Of a stretch of 64,000 nt of DNA, positions 17,687-25,935 are shown piece by piece. Numbering within the stretch: position 1 is the first letter of the stretch; every line of letters begins with the position of its first letter. Location of the stretch: positions 186,001-250,000 of the forward strand of contig NZ_JXQD01000002.1 of the NCBI RefSeq assembly GCF_002100145.1, in the 5' to 3' direction. Source of the stretch: Vibrio sp. qd031. GTDB taxonomy: Bacteria; Pseudomonadota; Gammaproteobacteria; Enterobacterales; Vibrionaceae. The notes below the pieces were generated by a model. That model saw nothing but the letters and a program-made list of their open reading frames with translations. It made no database searches and was not told where the DNA came from. The position numbers and the translations under genes were made by a program.

Positions 17687-18349
17687 TTAACCAGTAGCGT
17701 CCGTCAGCAGCTCATTGAGTTGCTTCATTGACTGCATTTCTGTTACGTCAAAAAAGCCGCTTTTGGGGGTCATGGGGTTGCTTCTAAAGTGCACCGTTGT
17801 CGCCCCAGCTGACAACCCTGCTTCAACCCCTTTCGGAGTATCATCAACGTATAAGCACTGATGCGCGGAAAACCCCATGTGCATTGCTGCCAGTTGAATC
17901 AGATCGGGCTCTGGCTTCCAACTATTGGCTTCGAAGCCAGAAAACATTGCCCCTTCAAAGTATTCATTCAAACCTGCTTTGGTCAATGAATACTCTATTT
18001 TTTCGAGAGGGCCATTGCTGGCGACCGCCACTGGAATATCTCGAGCCTTCAATTGTTCAAGGATTTCGATCACTCCATCCATTGGCTTTAGCTTTTCTTC
18101 ATACAAGGCATTGAGCGTTTCCCTGTATTTGGGCTCTAACTCATCGGTGGACACGCTCAACCCTAAACGGTTTCGGGTTGAGGCCAATATATCAGTGAGC
18201 TTTCCTCCATAAAAATGGGCAAAACACTCGTCCATAGTCAATGTTGCCCCATACTGGGCAAACACGCTTACAAGCGCTTCACAATTAAGAGGTTCGCTGT
18301 CGATCAATGTGCCTTCGCAATCGAAGATCACACATTGTACTTCACTCAT
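17687..18349 (-). CDS. HAD-family phosphatase (YieH-like) with Glu at the acid/base position
   Basis: A 220-aa HAD hydrolase of the beta-phosphoglucomutase-like group, close in layout to E. coli YieH. Motif I reads FDCEGTLIDSEP: the nucleophile Asp10 is present, but the general acid/base, normally Asp, is Glu12. Motif II is VAVASNG, the lysine is in NSWKPEPD and motif IV is CLYVDDTPKG. The ATG at 18349 follows AAAGGG with 8-9-nt spacing; upstream in-frame starts would add 12 residues. It is convergent with trxC, 5 bp apart. Substrate unknown, probably a sugar phosphate. Confidence 0.88.
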   Translation of the reverse strand: MSEVQCVIFDCEGTLIDSEPLNCEALVSVFAQYGATLTMDECFAHFYGGKLTDILASTRNRLGLSVSTDELEPKYRETLNALYEEKLKPMDGVIEILEQLKARDIPVAVASNGPLEKIEYSLTKAGLNEYFEGAMFSGFEANSWKPEPDLIQLAAMHMGFSAHQCLYVDDTPKGVEAGLSAGATTVHFRSNPMTPKSGFFDVTEMQSMKQLNELLTDATG

Positions 18350-18550
18350 TCGCATAGCCCTTTCGTAAGATTCTCTAACGAACATAACGTTACTGAAGTC
18401 TTATAGGAAAGCTTAAATGTAAGATTGTGTTATCTTGGATCAAAACAAATTATGGGTACTGCAAGCGAGATCACTTAGTCGCACAATTTAAACTGGTTGC
18501 ACTTGTATTTATACACAGTTATGGCTATGCATATTTAAAATATATAGCGA

Positions 18551-19021
18551 CTAATCGCTTTGTTTCGCAAGTAACTCGGTTGTACTTTGGTGAGACAATC
18601 GTCCTACTTGTTCAATAACCAGCATCTCTTGATCAACAAGACCGCAAAATCCAGCGGACACGATCTCGCTACTGTTTGGCTTAGTGACAAAAAACAGCTT
18701 CAGTTGATCATCTGGTGACACACTGATTTGAGTAAGAAATTCGACTATATAGTGCTGCTCATCTTCATTGGTTGTGAGCTGCATAGCATAGTACTGAGCA
18801 AACCAAACCGTCATTTTATGGAAGCTTACCCAGTGCCAGTCTAAATGACCAAAGGATTCTAAATGATCGTGGGTAGTCTTAGGAGACAATTTTTGGTAAA
18901 TAGCCCAGCCTTCTTTGCTCTCTGAAGTAGGGAAAGGAACGTCAATATGACTAAACAACCAATCATTTTTTAAGGCTTGAAGCTTATCTGCAGAGGGCAC
19001 ACTATCATTCCGTCGAGTCAA
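18551..19021 (-). CDS. Unrecognised protein; start possibly frameshifted, may be a lipoprotein
   Basis: About 156 aa if translation starts at the TTG at 19021, which has no ribosome site. The reading frame stays open upstream for about 16 more codons and encodes VIVVVGCSGFAYPDLT, a lipobox-like stretch, but it has no start codon before a stop. A neighbouring frame supplies ATG followed by YFETKTLAS. Joining the two with one missing base gives a normal lipoprotein signal peptide. So this is a gene with a frameshift in its signal sequence, a sequencing error, or a true TTG-started cytoplasmic protein. The body (KLQALKNDWLFSHIDVPFP) matches no family I know. Confidence 0.6.
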   Translation of the reverse strand: MTRRNDSVPSADKLQALKNDWLFSHIDVPFPTSESKEGWAIYQKLSPKTTHDHLESFGHLDWHWVSFHKMTVWFAQYYAMQLTTNEDEQHYIVEFLTQISVSPDDQLKLFFVTKPNSSEIVSAGFCGLVDQEMLVIEQVGRLSHQSTTELLAKQSD

Positions 19022-19144
19022 AGTGAGGTCAGGATACGCAAAACCACTGCATCCAACAACTACTATGACGCTAAAGTCTTAGTTTCGAAGTACATCATAA
19101 CCTGCGTTTCTGGTACACTTTTCAAAAAACACGGAGCTTAAACT

Positions 19145-19639
19145 ATGAAATCTCGCACTCTCCTTGTCAGTGCTATAGCAGCCCTTACATTAAGCGCATG
19201 CAGTGGCGATGAAGTTGGTGATGTTTCTCTAGGACTGTTCACCACTAAAGACATCAAAATTGAAGTTCTAACAGACCCAATTGTCACTGGCGTAACCTGC
19301 CATATTTCCAATGTGGTTGCCGACCTCGATTTTTCTGACCCATCAGACATGGGCATTTCTTGCCGTCAAACGGGTGAGATCACATCAGAAATGATTGCGG
19401 AGATCGATCACTCTAAATCAGGTGAAATCGTTTTTAAAAAGTCGAAAAGTATCTTTTTAAAGTCACTTAAGATTCGTCGTATCTTAGATGCGGGCTCACA
19501 AACACTGATGTACGTATCGTACTCGACCAAAGAGCTACAGGGCAGCTACAAACACAGTATGTCTACAGTGCCACTTTGGGGTACTGCGGCGTACAATAGT
19601 CCTAAAATCTTCGCTGAAGAAGACGAAGTTACTCAATAA
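19145..19639 (+). CDS. creA: CreA-family lipoprotein
   Basis: A 164-aa protein with lipoprotein signal MKSRTLLVSAIAALTLSACS. The body matches CreA: KIEVLTDPIVTGVTCHIS, ISCRQTG, GEIVFKKSKSIFLKSLKI and a final TVPLWG. E. coli CreA has a cleavable signal, whereas this one has a lipobox cysteine. Its biochemical function is unknown in the family. It stands alone here, without the creBCD genes found beside it in E. coli. Confidence 0.9.
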   Translation: MKSRTLLVSAIAALTLSACSGDEVGDVSLGLFTTKDIKIEVLTDPIVTGVTCHISNVVADLDFSDPSDMGISCRQTGEITSEMIAEIDHSKSGEIVFKKSKSIFLKSLKIRRILDAGSQTLMYVSYSTKELQGSYKHSMSTVPLWGTAAYNSPKIFAEEDEVTQ

Positions 19640-19651
19640 AAACAAACCGTT

Positions 19652-19674
19652 AGAGGCAATGCAATATTGCCTCT
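19652..19674 (+). terminator. Terminator after creA
   Basis: A 9-bp stem, AGAGGCAAT with ATTGCCTCT, and a 5-nt loop, followed by ATTTTCC, 13 bp past the creA stop. Confidence 0.7.
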
Positions 19675-19777
19675 ATTTTCCTAGTTACACAGCCCTACCG
19701 AAACACGAAAATTGTGGTATGATCGCGCACTTTCTTTTTGGCTATCCTATTAGCCTCGTCCTAATAAAGGCTTTTGC

Positions 19778-21082
19778 ATGAAGTTTCCTGGTCAGCGCAA
19801 ATCCAAGCACTATTTTCCGACCCATTCTAAAGATCCTCTTGTTAACCAAATACGCCAAACCCCAACGTTAAAACGATCAACCATCGTCGGCGTGGGGCAA
19901 ACTATTGTAGACATAGAAGCACGTGTTAATGACGAGTTTTTAGAACGCTACCAGTTGAGCAAAGGACACTCATTGGTTGTTACTCAAGACGTTGCCGACG
20001 CACTGTATCAGGAGCTTGTCGACCAAGACCTGATCACCCATCAGTTCCCCGGCGATACCATTGGTAATACGCTACACAACTTTTCGGTGTTGGCGGACAG
20101 TAAGTCGGTGCAATTGGGTGTAATGTCTAAAAACATTGAAGTCGGCAGTTACGCTTATCGCTATTTGTGCCGTACATCAAGTAGAGTTAACTTAAACCAT
20201 CTACAAACCGTAGAAGGGTCCATTGGGCGCTGTTATACACTGATCACCGACGATGGTGAACGAACCTTCGCGATTAATGAAGGGGATATGAATCAGCTTC
20301 TTCCAGAGTCGATTCCAAAAAAAGTGTTTGAAAACGCGGCTGCGCTCGTTATCTCAAGCTACTTAATGCGTGGCAAAGAAGGCGACCCAATGCCTCAAGC
20401 CGTATTGCGTGCAGTCTCATACGCGAAAGACCATGACGTTCCCGTGGTACTTACCCTGGGCACCAAATATGTTATTGAAGGGCATGCTGATTGGTGGCAA
20501 AACTTCATCAAAGCCAATGTCACCATATTGGCGATGAACGAAGAAGAAGGCGAAGCGCTTACTGGGGAAAAAGACCCTTTATTAGCCGCGGACCGCGCGT
20601 TGGATTGGGCTGATTTGGTGCTGTGCACCTCAGGTCCTGTTGGACTGTATATGGCGGGATACTGCGACACCAAATACCTACGAGAAACCAAGTATAGCTT
20701 GTTACCGGGTAATATTTCCGAGTTTAATCAATACGAATTTAGCCGAGCGATGCGCTTTAAAGAGTGTGTTGTCCCTGCCCGTATTTATTCACATATTGCG
20801 CCTTACTTAGGTGGCCCGTTAGAGATCAAAAATACCAACGGCGCTGGTGATGGCGCCTTGTCAGCGCTATTACACGATATTGCTGCCAACCAATATCACA
20901 AGCAAAATGTGCCCAATTCGGATAAGCACCAAACGGATTTTTTGACTTATTCATCGTTGTCTCAGGTGTGCAAATACGCCAATCGCGTCAGCTATGAAAT
21001 GCTCATCCAGCACTCACCTCGCCTGTCTCGCTCCTTACCTGAACGAGAAGACAGTTTAGAAGAGGCGTACTGGGAAAGGTAA
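19778..21082 (+). CDS. gsk: Inosine/guanosine kinase
   Basis: A 434-aa PfkB-family nucleoside kinase, the same length as E. coli Gsk. It phosphorylates guanosine and inosine for purine salvage. The N-terminus MKFPGQRKSKHYFPTH is typical of Gsk. The substrate loop includes FPGDTIGNTLHNFSVL and the catalytic, anion-hole motif is NTNGAGDGALSALL. Downstream is a strong bidirectional terminator; the gene appears monocistronic. Confidence 0.95.
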   Translation: MKFPGQRKSKHYFPTHSKDPLVNQIRQTPTLKRSTIVGVGQTIVDIEARVNDEFLERYQLSKGHSLVVTQDVADALYQELVDQDLITHQFPGDTIGNTLHNFSVLADSKSVQLGVMSKNIEVGSYAYRYLCRTSSRVNLNHLQTVEGSIGRCYTLITDDGERTFAINEGDMNQLLPESIPKKVFENAAALVISSYLMRGKEGDPMPQAVLRAVSYAKDHDVPVVLTLGTKYVIEGHADWWQNFIKANVTILAMNEEEGEALTGEKDPLLAADRALDWADLVLCTSGPVGLYMAGYCDTKYLRETKYSLLPGNISEFNQYEFSRAMRFKECVVPARIYSHIAPYLGGPLEIKNTNGAGDGALSALLHDIAANQYHKQNVPNSDKHQTDFLTYSSLSQVCKYANRVSYEMLIQHSPRLSRSLPEREDSLEEAYWER

Positions 21083-21088
21083 GCCATC

Positions 21089-21127
21089 AAAAAAGGGGCA
21101 GCAGGTTTTACACCTACTGCCCCTTTT
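21089..21127 (+). terminator. Strong bidirectional terminator after gsk
   Basis: A long GC-rich stem built on AAAAAGGGGCAG and CTGCCCCTTTTT, extended by AGGT with ACCT around a small bulge, with A and T runs at both ends. It separates convergent gsk and the OmpA-type lipoprotein gene. Confidence 0.85.
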
Positions 21128-21146
21128 TATTACTCTTTATCGTCAT

Positions 21147-21755
21147 CTAAGGGTTATGAACTACGATAGAGATCTCTGCACGACGATTACACGCTTTGCC
21201 GCTGCGAGTGCTGTTATTACACATTGGCATCGCGTCACCAAATCCACGTGCGAATAAGTTTTTCTTTGCGATCCCACGATCATAAAAGTAATCCGCTACC
21301 GCTGTAGCCCTATTAAGTGACAACGCTTCATTATACAGAGCATTACCTTCATCATCTGCATGCCCTTCAACGATTATCTCTACACCACGTTGACTCACTA
21401 ACACTTGGCTAAGTTGCATCAACTGTCGCATTTGCTCGCGCCCAAGCGCGAACGAGTCTGTTGCAAATTGTACCGGTTTGTCCAGTTTGAGCAGCAAGAA
21501 GTCGCCTTTTTCAACTTGATAACTAATGTTCGATTGTCGTAAAAGATCTTCAAGAGAGCTGCTGTCCGGGGTTTCTTTTTGAACAGGCAACGTTTTGGCC
21601 ACCGCCTCCCACTCCAAATAGGCATTAGGTAAACCGCTAGAGGTTTTTGGAAGTTGAGTGACTCCATAATTTTGAGATGTCTGAAGTTCGGCACAGCCAC
21701 TTAAAAATGCCAGCGCGATGAAGGTAAGAAAGCCTAATTTAGCCTTAAAAAACAT
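21147..21755 (-). CDS. OmpA-family peptidoglycan-binding lipoprotein
   Basis: A 202-aa lipoprotein with signal ending LAFLSGC. An undefined linker of about 90 residues leads to an OmpA-like domain (about 95-200) with VQFATDSFALGREQ, VEIIVEGHADDEGNALYNEALSLNRA and NRRAEISI, the diaminopimelate-contacting Asp and Arg included. It probably tethers the outer membrane to peptidoglycan. The pair of cysteines in PMCNNSTRSGKAC may form a disulfide. It is Pal-like but not Pal, which sits in the tol cluster. Confidence 0.88.
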   Translation of the reverse strand: MFFKAKLGFLTFIALAFLSGCAELQTSQNYGVTQLPKTSSGLPNAYLEWEAVAKTLPVQKETPDSSSLEDLLRQSNISYQVEKGDFLLLKLDKPVQFATDSFALGREQMRQLMQLSQVLVSQRGVEIIVEGHADDEGNALYNEALSLNRATAVADYFYDRGIAKKNLFARGFGDAMPMCNNSTRSGKACNRRAEISIVVHNP

Positions 21756-21892
21756 GGTTTAGATGCCTTAATTCAATAACACATGAGAGTTCTGTAGATA
21801 ATAGCGGCGAGCGATAAAAATTCTTTAGCTTTAAGTTTCGTTTATTCGAAGATAACAGTAGTATGAGGCATCATTTTTACATGGAACCCGTA

Positions 21893-22510
21893 ATGCTAAA
21901 AAAACTATTACTGATGACCTTTTCTGCCGCACTGCTACTTTTAGTCGGTTGTAGCGATAACAATCAGCCAGAATTTGGCAAACACTATCACGACTTACCG
22001 AGCGATCTCAGTGACGTGATCGCCGACCCTGTAGTCGAAGTTTTTTCTCTGACCTGTGGTCACTGTATGAACTTAGAGCCACAACTTCCGGCCATTAAAC
22101 AAGGGTTTGGTGGTGATATAGGTAAGGTTCATGTCACCTTTAACGATGCGTCGCGTAGCGCTGCAATGTTTTTCTATGCCGGTGTTACCCAGCTAGGCGA
22201 AACGCCTAACACAGAATTTATGGCTGGGCTCTTCAATCTTTATCATGGCAGCTTTAGCAGCTCTGAAGAAAAAATCGCTGCACTCAATAAAACTTTTACT
22301 GATGCAGGGATTATCTCCCCCTATGAACTATCCGAAGCTCAAATTGCAGACGTGCTTGAAGCGTCTAAAATTGCAGAGATCGTCACCAGTCGTGCAAAGA
22401 TCCAAGCTGTTCCAACCTTTATCGTCAAAGGAAAATATCTCGTTGACCTGTCTTCGCACCAAAGCAGTGAAGATATCGCTAATACCATTAAATATTTACT
22501 CGAAAAATAG
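21893..22510 (+). CDS. DsbA-like thiol:disulfide interchange lipoprotein
   Basis: About 205 aa from the ATG at 21893, with lipoprotein signal MLKKLLLMTFSAALLLLVGC (lipid cysteine 20). The thioredoxin fold has active site CGHC at residues 55-58 and cis-proline in AVPTFIVKGKY, with a helical insert between. It likely oxidises or isomerises exported proteins from a membrane anchor. It lies 11 bp upstream of an FKBP-type isomerase gene, so the two make an envelope protein-folding operon. It differs from the main soluble DsbA by being lipid-anchored. Confidence 0.88.
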   Translation: MLKKLLLMTFSAALLLLVGCSDNNQPEFGKHYHDLPSDLSDVIADPVVEVFSLTCGHCMNLEPQLPAIKQGFGGDIGKVHVTFNDASRSAAMFFYAGVTQLGETPNTEFMAGLFNLYHGSFSSSEEKIAALNKTFTDAGIISPYELSEAQIADVLEASKIAEIVTSRAKIQAVPTFIVKGKYLVDLSSHQSSEDIANTIKYLLEK

Positions 22511-22521
22511 AAAGGTTCTCT

Positions 22522-22995
22522 ATGTCTAAGTTTCTTTTCCCAATTATTATTTTTGTCCTGTTTGGCTTCTTCATTTATCGCACCTGGATGGGACATAAAG
22601 CCTCTGACGAAAACTTTGCCATCGGCCAAGCTTTTTTAATAGAAAACGGCACCAAAGAAGGGGTTCAAACCACAGAAAGTGGGCTGCAGTATTTGGTTTT
22701 ACAACCAGGTACTGGAACGGCAAACCCAACCGCTGCAAGCACTGTAAAAGTGCATTACCACGGTACACTCATCGACGGAACTGTGTTTGATAGCTCTGTA
22801 GACCGCGGTCAACCTATCGAATTTAAACTTAATCAAGTTATCGCAGGCTGGAAAGAAGGCCTTCAGTTGATGGTTGAAGGGGAGAAAATAAGATTGTTTG
22901 TACCAAGTACTCTTGCGTACGGTAAGAAAGGAGCAGGCCCTATTGGACCAGGCTCTACTCTCATCTTTGACGTCGAGCTTCTTGAAATCAAATAG
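22522..22995 (+). CDS. Membrane-anchored FKBP-type peptidyl-prolyl isomerase
   Basis: A 157-aa protein with one N-terminal membrane segment (MSKFLFPIIIFVLFGFFIY) and a complete FKBP domain: VKVHYHGTLIDGTVFDSS, IEFKLNQVIAGWKEGLQLM, RLFVPSTLAYG and STLIFDVELLEI. Active-site Tyr, Asp, Phe, Val-Ile and Trp are all present. It should speed proline isomerisation at the periplasmic face. It is co-oriented and 11 bp from the DsbA-like gene. Confidence 0.92.
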   Translation: MSKFLFPIIIFVLFGFFIYRTWMGHKASDENFAIGQAFLIENGTKEGVQTTESGLQYLVLQPGTGTANPTAASTVKVHYHGTLIDGTVFDSSVDRGQPIEFKLNQVIAGWKEGLQLMVEGEKIRLFVPSTLAYGKKGAGPIGPGSTLIFDVELLEIK

Positions 22996-23023
22996 CCAAC
23001 TTTAAAAAGCCGAGATAAAAATA

Positions 23024-23045
23024 CGCCATCACTTGAGTGATGGCG
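23024..23045 (+). terminator. Terminator hairpin after the FKBP gene
   Basis: A 9-bp perfect stem, CGCCATCAC with GTGATGGCG, and a TTGA loop, followed by ATTTATT. It separates the convergent FKBP and HAD genes and probably serves both. Confidence 0.7.
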
Positions 23046-23050
23046 ATTTA

Positions 23051-23656
23051 TTATACTGGGTACAATCTTAGTCCAGACTCTTCGACCATTATGCAATCCA
23101 TCCCAGCGGCATGCGCTGCTTGCTTACCCAACTCTGTATCTTCAAACACGACGCAGTGAGTTGCATCTAACCCCATCGCTCGGGCTGCAAGCAAAAAGGT
23201 GTCTGGATTAGGTTTGTGGTTTTTAACTTCCGTCGCTGATACTACGGTTTCAAAATACTCCAGTAGCTGATTATCTTCTAACAAAGATAACGCTGACGCT
23301 CTCTGAGAGCCTGTACCCACCGACATTGGCTTCTTGCCAGACCATTGCTTTACTAGGTCTACAGTAAGCTTGATAGGTTGTCCTTTATCAGCGATCTCTG
23401 CAAAACGCGCCATTTTAAAAGAAGACACTTCCATTGCGTCTAGATCAAGACCGTATTTTTTGTTTACTTCTAAAGTGATCTTAGGGCTTGGCATACCACC
23501 TAATGAATTCATCCACTTTCTGTCGTAAGGGAAATGAAAATGTTGCGCAGTTTGATGCCAGGCATCTAGGTGTGATGGCATGGTATCGATTAAGGTGCCA
23601 TCCATATCAAAAATCAGCCCTTGGTACTTATCTATATTCACGTTGACCTCGTTCAC
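23051..23656 (-). CDS. HAD-family phosphatase (YqaB-like, beta-phosphoglucomutase group)
   Basis: A 201-aa HAD hydrolase. Motif I is FDMDGTLIDTMP with both catalytic aspartates, motif II is SVGTGSQ, the lysine is in VKNHKPNPD and motif IV is CVVFEDTELG. The cap insert after motif I (HLDAWHQTAQHF) and the length are as in E. coli YqaB, which dephosphorylates fructose-1-phosphate and 6-phosphogluconate. Substrate here is inferred from family only. Unlike the HAD at 17687, the acid/base Asp is intact. Confidence 0.88.
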   Translation of the reverse strand: MNEVNVNIDKYQGLIFDMDGTLIDTMPSHLDAWHQTAQHFHFPYDRKWMNSLGGMPSPKITLEVNKKYGLDLDAMEVSSFKMARFAEIADKGQPIKLTVDLVKQWSGKKPMSVGTGSQRASALSLLEDNQLLEYFETVVSATEVKNHKPNPDTFLLAARAMGLDATHCVVFEDTELGKQAAHAAGMDCIMVEESGLRLYPV

Positions 23657-23777
23657 AATAATTCAGTTGCTAATGTACGAATGCTACGTGTTAAGTGCAA
23701 GAGTACTTTTGATGACAAAGAAACCAATGAACAGAACATTGGCTTGGTTTGTTTTTTTTAGAGAACTCAATGCAACA

Positions 23778-25541
23778 TTAAGCGGTTTTGAATACCGATA
23801 CTGCCTTGTTCATTTCCAGTGCTTGCGTCGATACAGAATTCACTTCTAGTAGACAGTTTTCCGCTGCACGCATATTATTTGTCGAGATATCATTGAGCTG
23901 CATAATAGACTCACTCACCTGATTCATAACGATCCCCTGCTCTTCAATAGCCGATGCGATGCTTTCAGAATTGGCTTGTATTGACCCCATATCACCGATA
24001 ATTTTGCTTAAAGACTCATCAAGTTCTTGTGATGAGTTTTTGGTTTCACTTCCTTGCGTTGTACAGTCGGTAATATCGTTCACCACTGTAGACATTTGCT
24101 TTTGAATGGAAGATACGACATTAGCAATCTCCTCGGTGGATTGATGAGTGCGGCTTGCGAGCGCCCTTACTTCATCCGCTACTACCGCAAATCCACGCCC
24201 TTGCTCGCCAGCTCGAGCGGCTTCTATTGCAGCATTAAGCGCCAATAAATTGGTCTGCTCTGCAATTTCTTGGATTATCACAACCGCGCCACCAATCTGG
24301 TCAACGTTAGTATTGAGCGAGGCAATGGATTCTTGACTGTGATTAAGGGTTGTTGAGAGTTGTTCAATTTTAGAAATTGTTGACTCTACCACTTTACGAC
24401 CAATTCGAGCGTTCTCAGTTGCATGCTGAACCCCCGAAGCAGCAACAGTGGTACTTTCAGAGATCTCATTGATTGTAGAAACCATTTGAGAGACAGACGT
24501 TGCCATTGTTGTGGTGTGTTCTGATTGCTTTTTAAATTGAGTAATAACGCCTTCAAGTTGCCCGTGCATACTTTCCGTATTGCTTGTGAGTAGTAATGAT
24601 TTTTGTTGTGAACCCGAAACGATGTCTTCTAACTTCTTGAGTAACTTATTAAATTCGCAACCAATAGTACTTAGTTCGTCTTTTCCTTCAGTTTTAACCC
24701 GCAATGAGACATCATTGGTACTAGTGATCTTGCCAATGGTTGATATGAGTTCGTACATATTACGGTTTATAGAGCGCATCGTATGCATAATCACGAAGGC
24801 AACAAGTAACACCACAGCAATTGAAATAGTCCACTTTATTGTACTCACACTAGCTCGGTAATCTTCAATTTGTGAGTCTATTTGAGAGGCGTACTCACCA
24901 AACTGCTGTTCAATGGTATGCGAAAGTGTCCGCACTTGACCTTTTAGGCCTTCGTTGTAAGCCACTCCGACAATGTGTGCCTGCTCCACAACGGCTTTTG
25001 CAGCTTGGGTTAACTTTAACGGTAAATTTTGTGTTGTCGAAGACGTGGATACTTTCCCTTGTTGAATGTCGTTAGTCAAATAGAACGTAGCCTCTTTTTG
25101 TTGCTCATTAAGCGAAGGTAGTGCCTCATTAATTAGACGGTTAAATTCGCCTTTTAAGCCTGAGTCATCATCTAATCCAAGCACTGATTGCTGTTTCACT
25201 AGTGATGTAAAACCTTCTTGATACGCCTTTAAGTCATTTACTAGTCGAGTCGTTACAGTGAAATTAAATGACTCAAGTTTTTGGTTTAAAGAATCGTCAA
25301 TCTCGACAAAATCTTGCACATTACTGTTAAAGCTATCCAGATACTTATCATCCAGGCGCAGCAAAAAATCTTTCTCGTTACGGCGTAACATTAGCAATTC
25401 AACATTGAGTTCTGTGATCTGATTTCTCGCCAATGATAATTGTTGGTCTTTTTGTATTAAATGCGTTGCAACTAGTACCAGTAAAATTATCCCACTTAAC
25501 GAAATTGCACCGAGTAGATAGAGTCTGATTTTAATAGTCAT
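23778..25541 (-). CDS. Methyl-accepting chemotaxis protein with helical periplasmic sensor
   Basis: A 587-aa chemoreceptor: N-terminal membrane helix (about 7-28), a periplasmic domain of about 220 residues that looks all-helical, a second helix (about 248-268), HAMP, and a long cytoplasmic coiled coil. The signalling tip [38 protein letters not shown] is intact and split here by residues I do not repeat. The periplasmic start [17 protein letters not shown] resembles the helical bimodular (HBM) sensor type that binds organic acids; ligand unknown. No CheB/CheR pentapeptide is seen at the C-terminus. Confidence 0.92.
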   Translation of the reverse strand: MTIKIRLYLLGAISLSGIILLVLVATHLIQKDQQLSLARNQITELNVELLMLRRNEKDFLLRLDDKYLDSFNSNVQDFVEIDDSLNQKLESFNFTVTTRLVNDLKAYQEGFTSLVKQQSVLGLDDDSGLKGEFNRLINEALPSLNEQQKEATFYLTNDIQQGKVSTSSTTQNLPLKLTQAAKAVVEQAHIVGVAYNEGLKGQVRTLSHTIEQQFGEYASQIDSQIEDYRASVSTIKWTISIAVVLLVAFVIMHTMRSINRNMYELISTIGKITSTNDVSLRVKTEGKDELSTIGCEFNKLLKKLEDIVSGSQQKSLLLTSNTESMHGQLEGVITQFKKQSEHTTTMATSVSQMVSTINEISESTTVAASGVQHATENARIGRKVVESTISKIEQLSTTLNHSQESIASLNTNVDQIGGAVVIIQEIAEQTNLLALNAAIEAARAGEQGRGFAVVADEVRALASRTHQSTEEIANVVSSIQKQMSTVVNDITDCTTQGSETKNSSQELDESLSKIIGDMGSIQANSESIASAIEEQGIVMNQVSESIMQLNDISTNNMRAAENCLLEVNSVSTQALEMNKAVSVFKTA

Positions 25542-25673
25542 TCAGTTTTTCCTTGCCAATCACTAATATCAAAATATGCGCCCATGAACCGTTCAATAGC
25601 ACCCATTTTAAGGGCATCCATTCTGTATATAGGGAGTATAGTCTAACTTTTGCAGTGTGGTGATAATTAATAA

Positions 25674-25705
25674 TTGGGGTCAGAGTCAATTGACTCTGAC
25701 CCCAA
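25674..25705. repeat. Lone 32-bp perfect palindrome, REP-like
   Basis: The half TTGGGGTCAGAGTCAA is followed directly by its exact reverse complement TTGACTCTGACCCCAA. A GC-rich perfect palindrome with a GGGGTC-type end in an intergenic gap resembles REP elements spread by Y1 (TnpA-REP) transposases. No such transposase gene is in the window and I saw no second copy. As RNA it would form a strong hairpin, but there is no T run, so a terminator role is less likely. Confidence 0.7.
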
Positions 25706-25789
25706 GATTTGGTTCGACTATAAAGACTGGCTAATTGAACCCTAAAGCCGGGATGAAAAATGCAATCCAATTATGTGCCGAGTTAGTGA

Positions 25790-25895
25790 TATAATGGAGC
25801 AATTCGACAAATCGAATCACGCTTTATGCTCAATTTGTCCAGTGTGAATTCGATTGCAAAGCATCAAAAAGGGCCCAAATGGGGCCTTTATTGTT
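25790..25895 (+). ncRNA. Possible leader RNA or small RNA upstream of ylqF
   Basis: A TATAAT -10 element at 25790-25795 is followed by a short region with competing helices: ATTCGA/TCGAAT (25802-25817, 4-nt loop), GACAAAT/ATTTGTC (25806-25839), and TCGAAT with a second ATTCGA at 25848-25853. The region ends in a terminator-like hairpin, AAAGGGCCC with GGGGCCTTT (25868-25889, one G-G mismatch, or a bulge), then ATTGTTT. The ylqF start lies 46 bp further on. No good -35 box is visible. It could be an attenuated leader or a short RNA of about 95 nt. Confidence 0.35.
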
Positions 25896-25935
25896 TCGTT
25901 TGCATAGGCACCCATTTAATAAGGCTTCAACTCAA

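Noticed and set aside
21863..21892. Earlier in-frame start for the DsbA-like gene.
   Set aside because: It would put ten residues before the lipoprotein signal; the ATG at 21893 gives a standard signal peptide.
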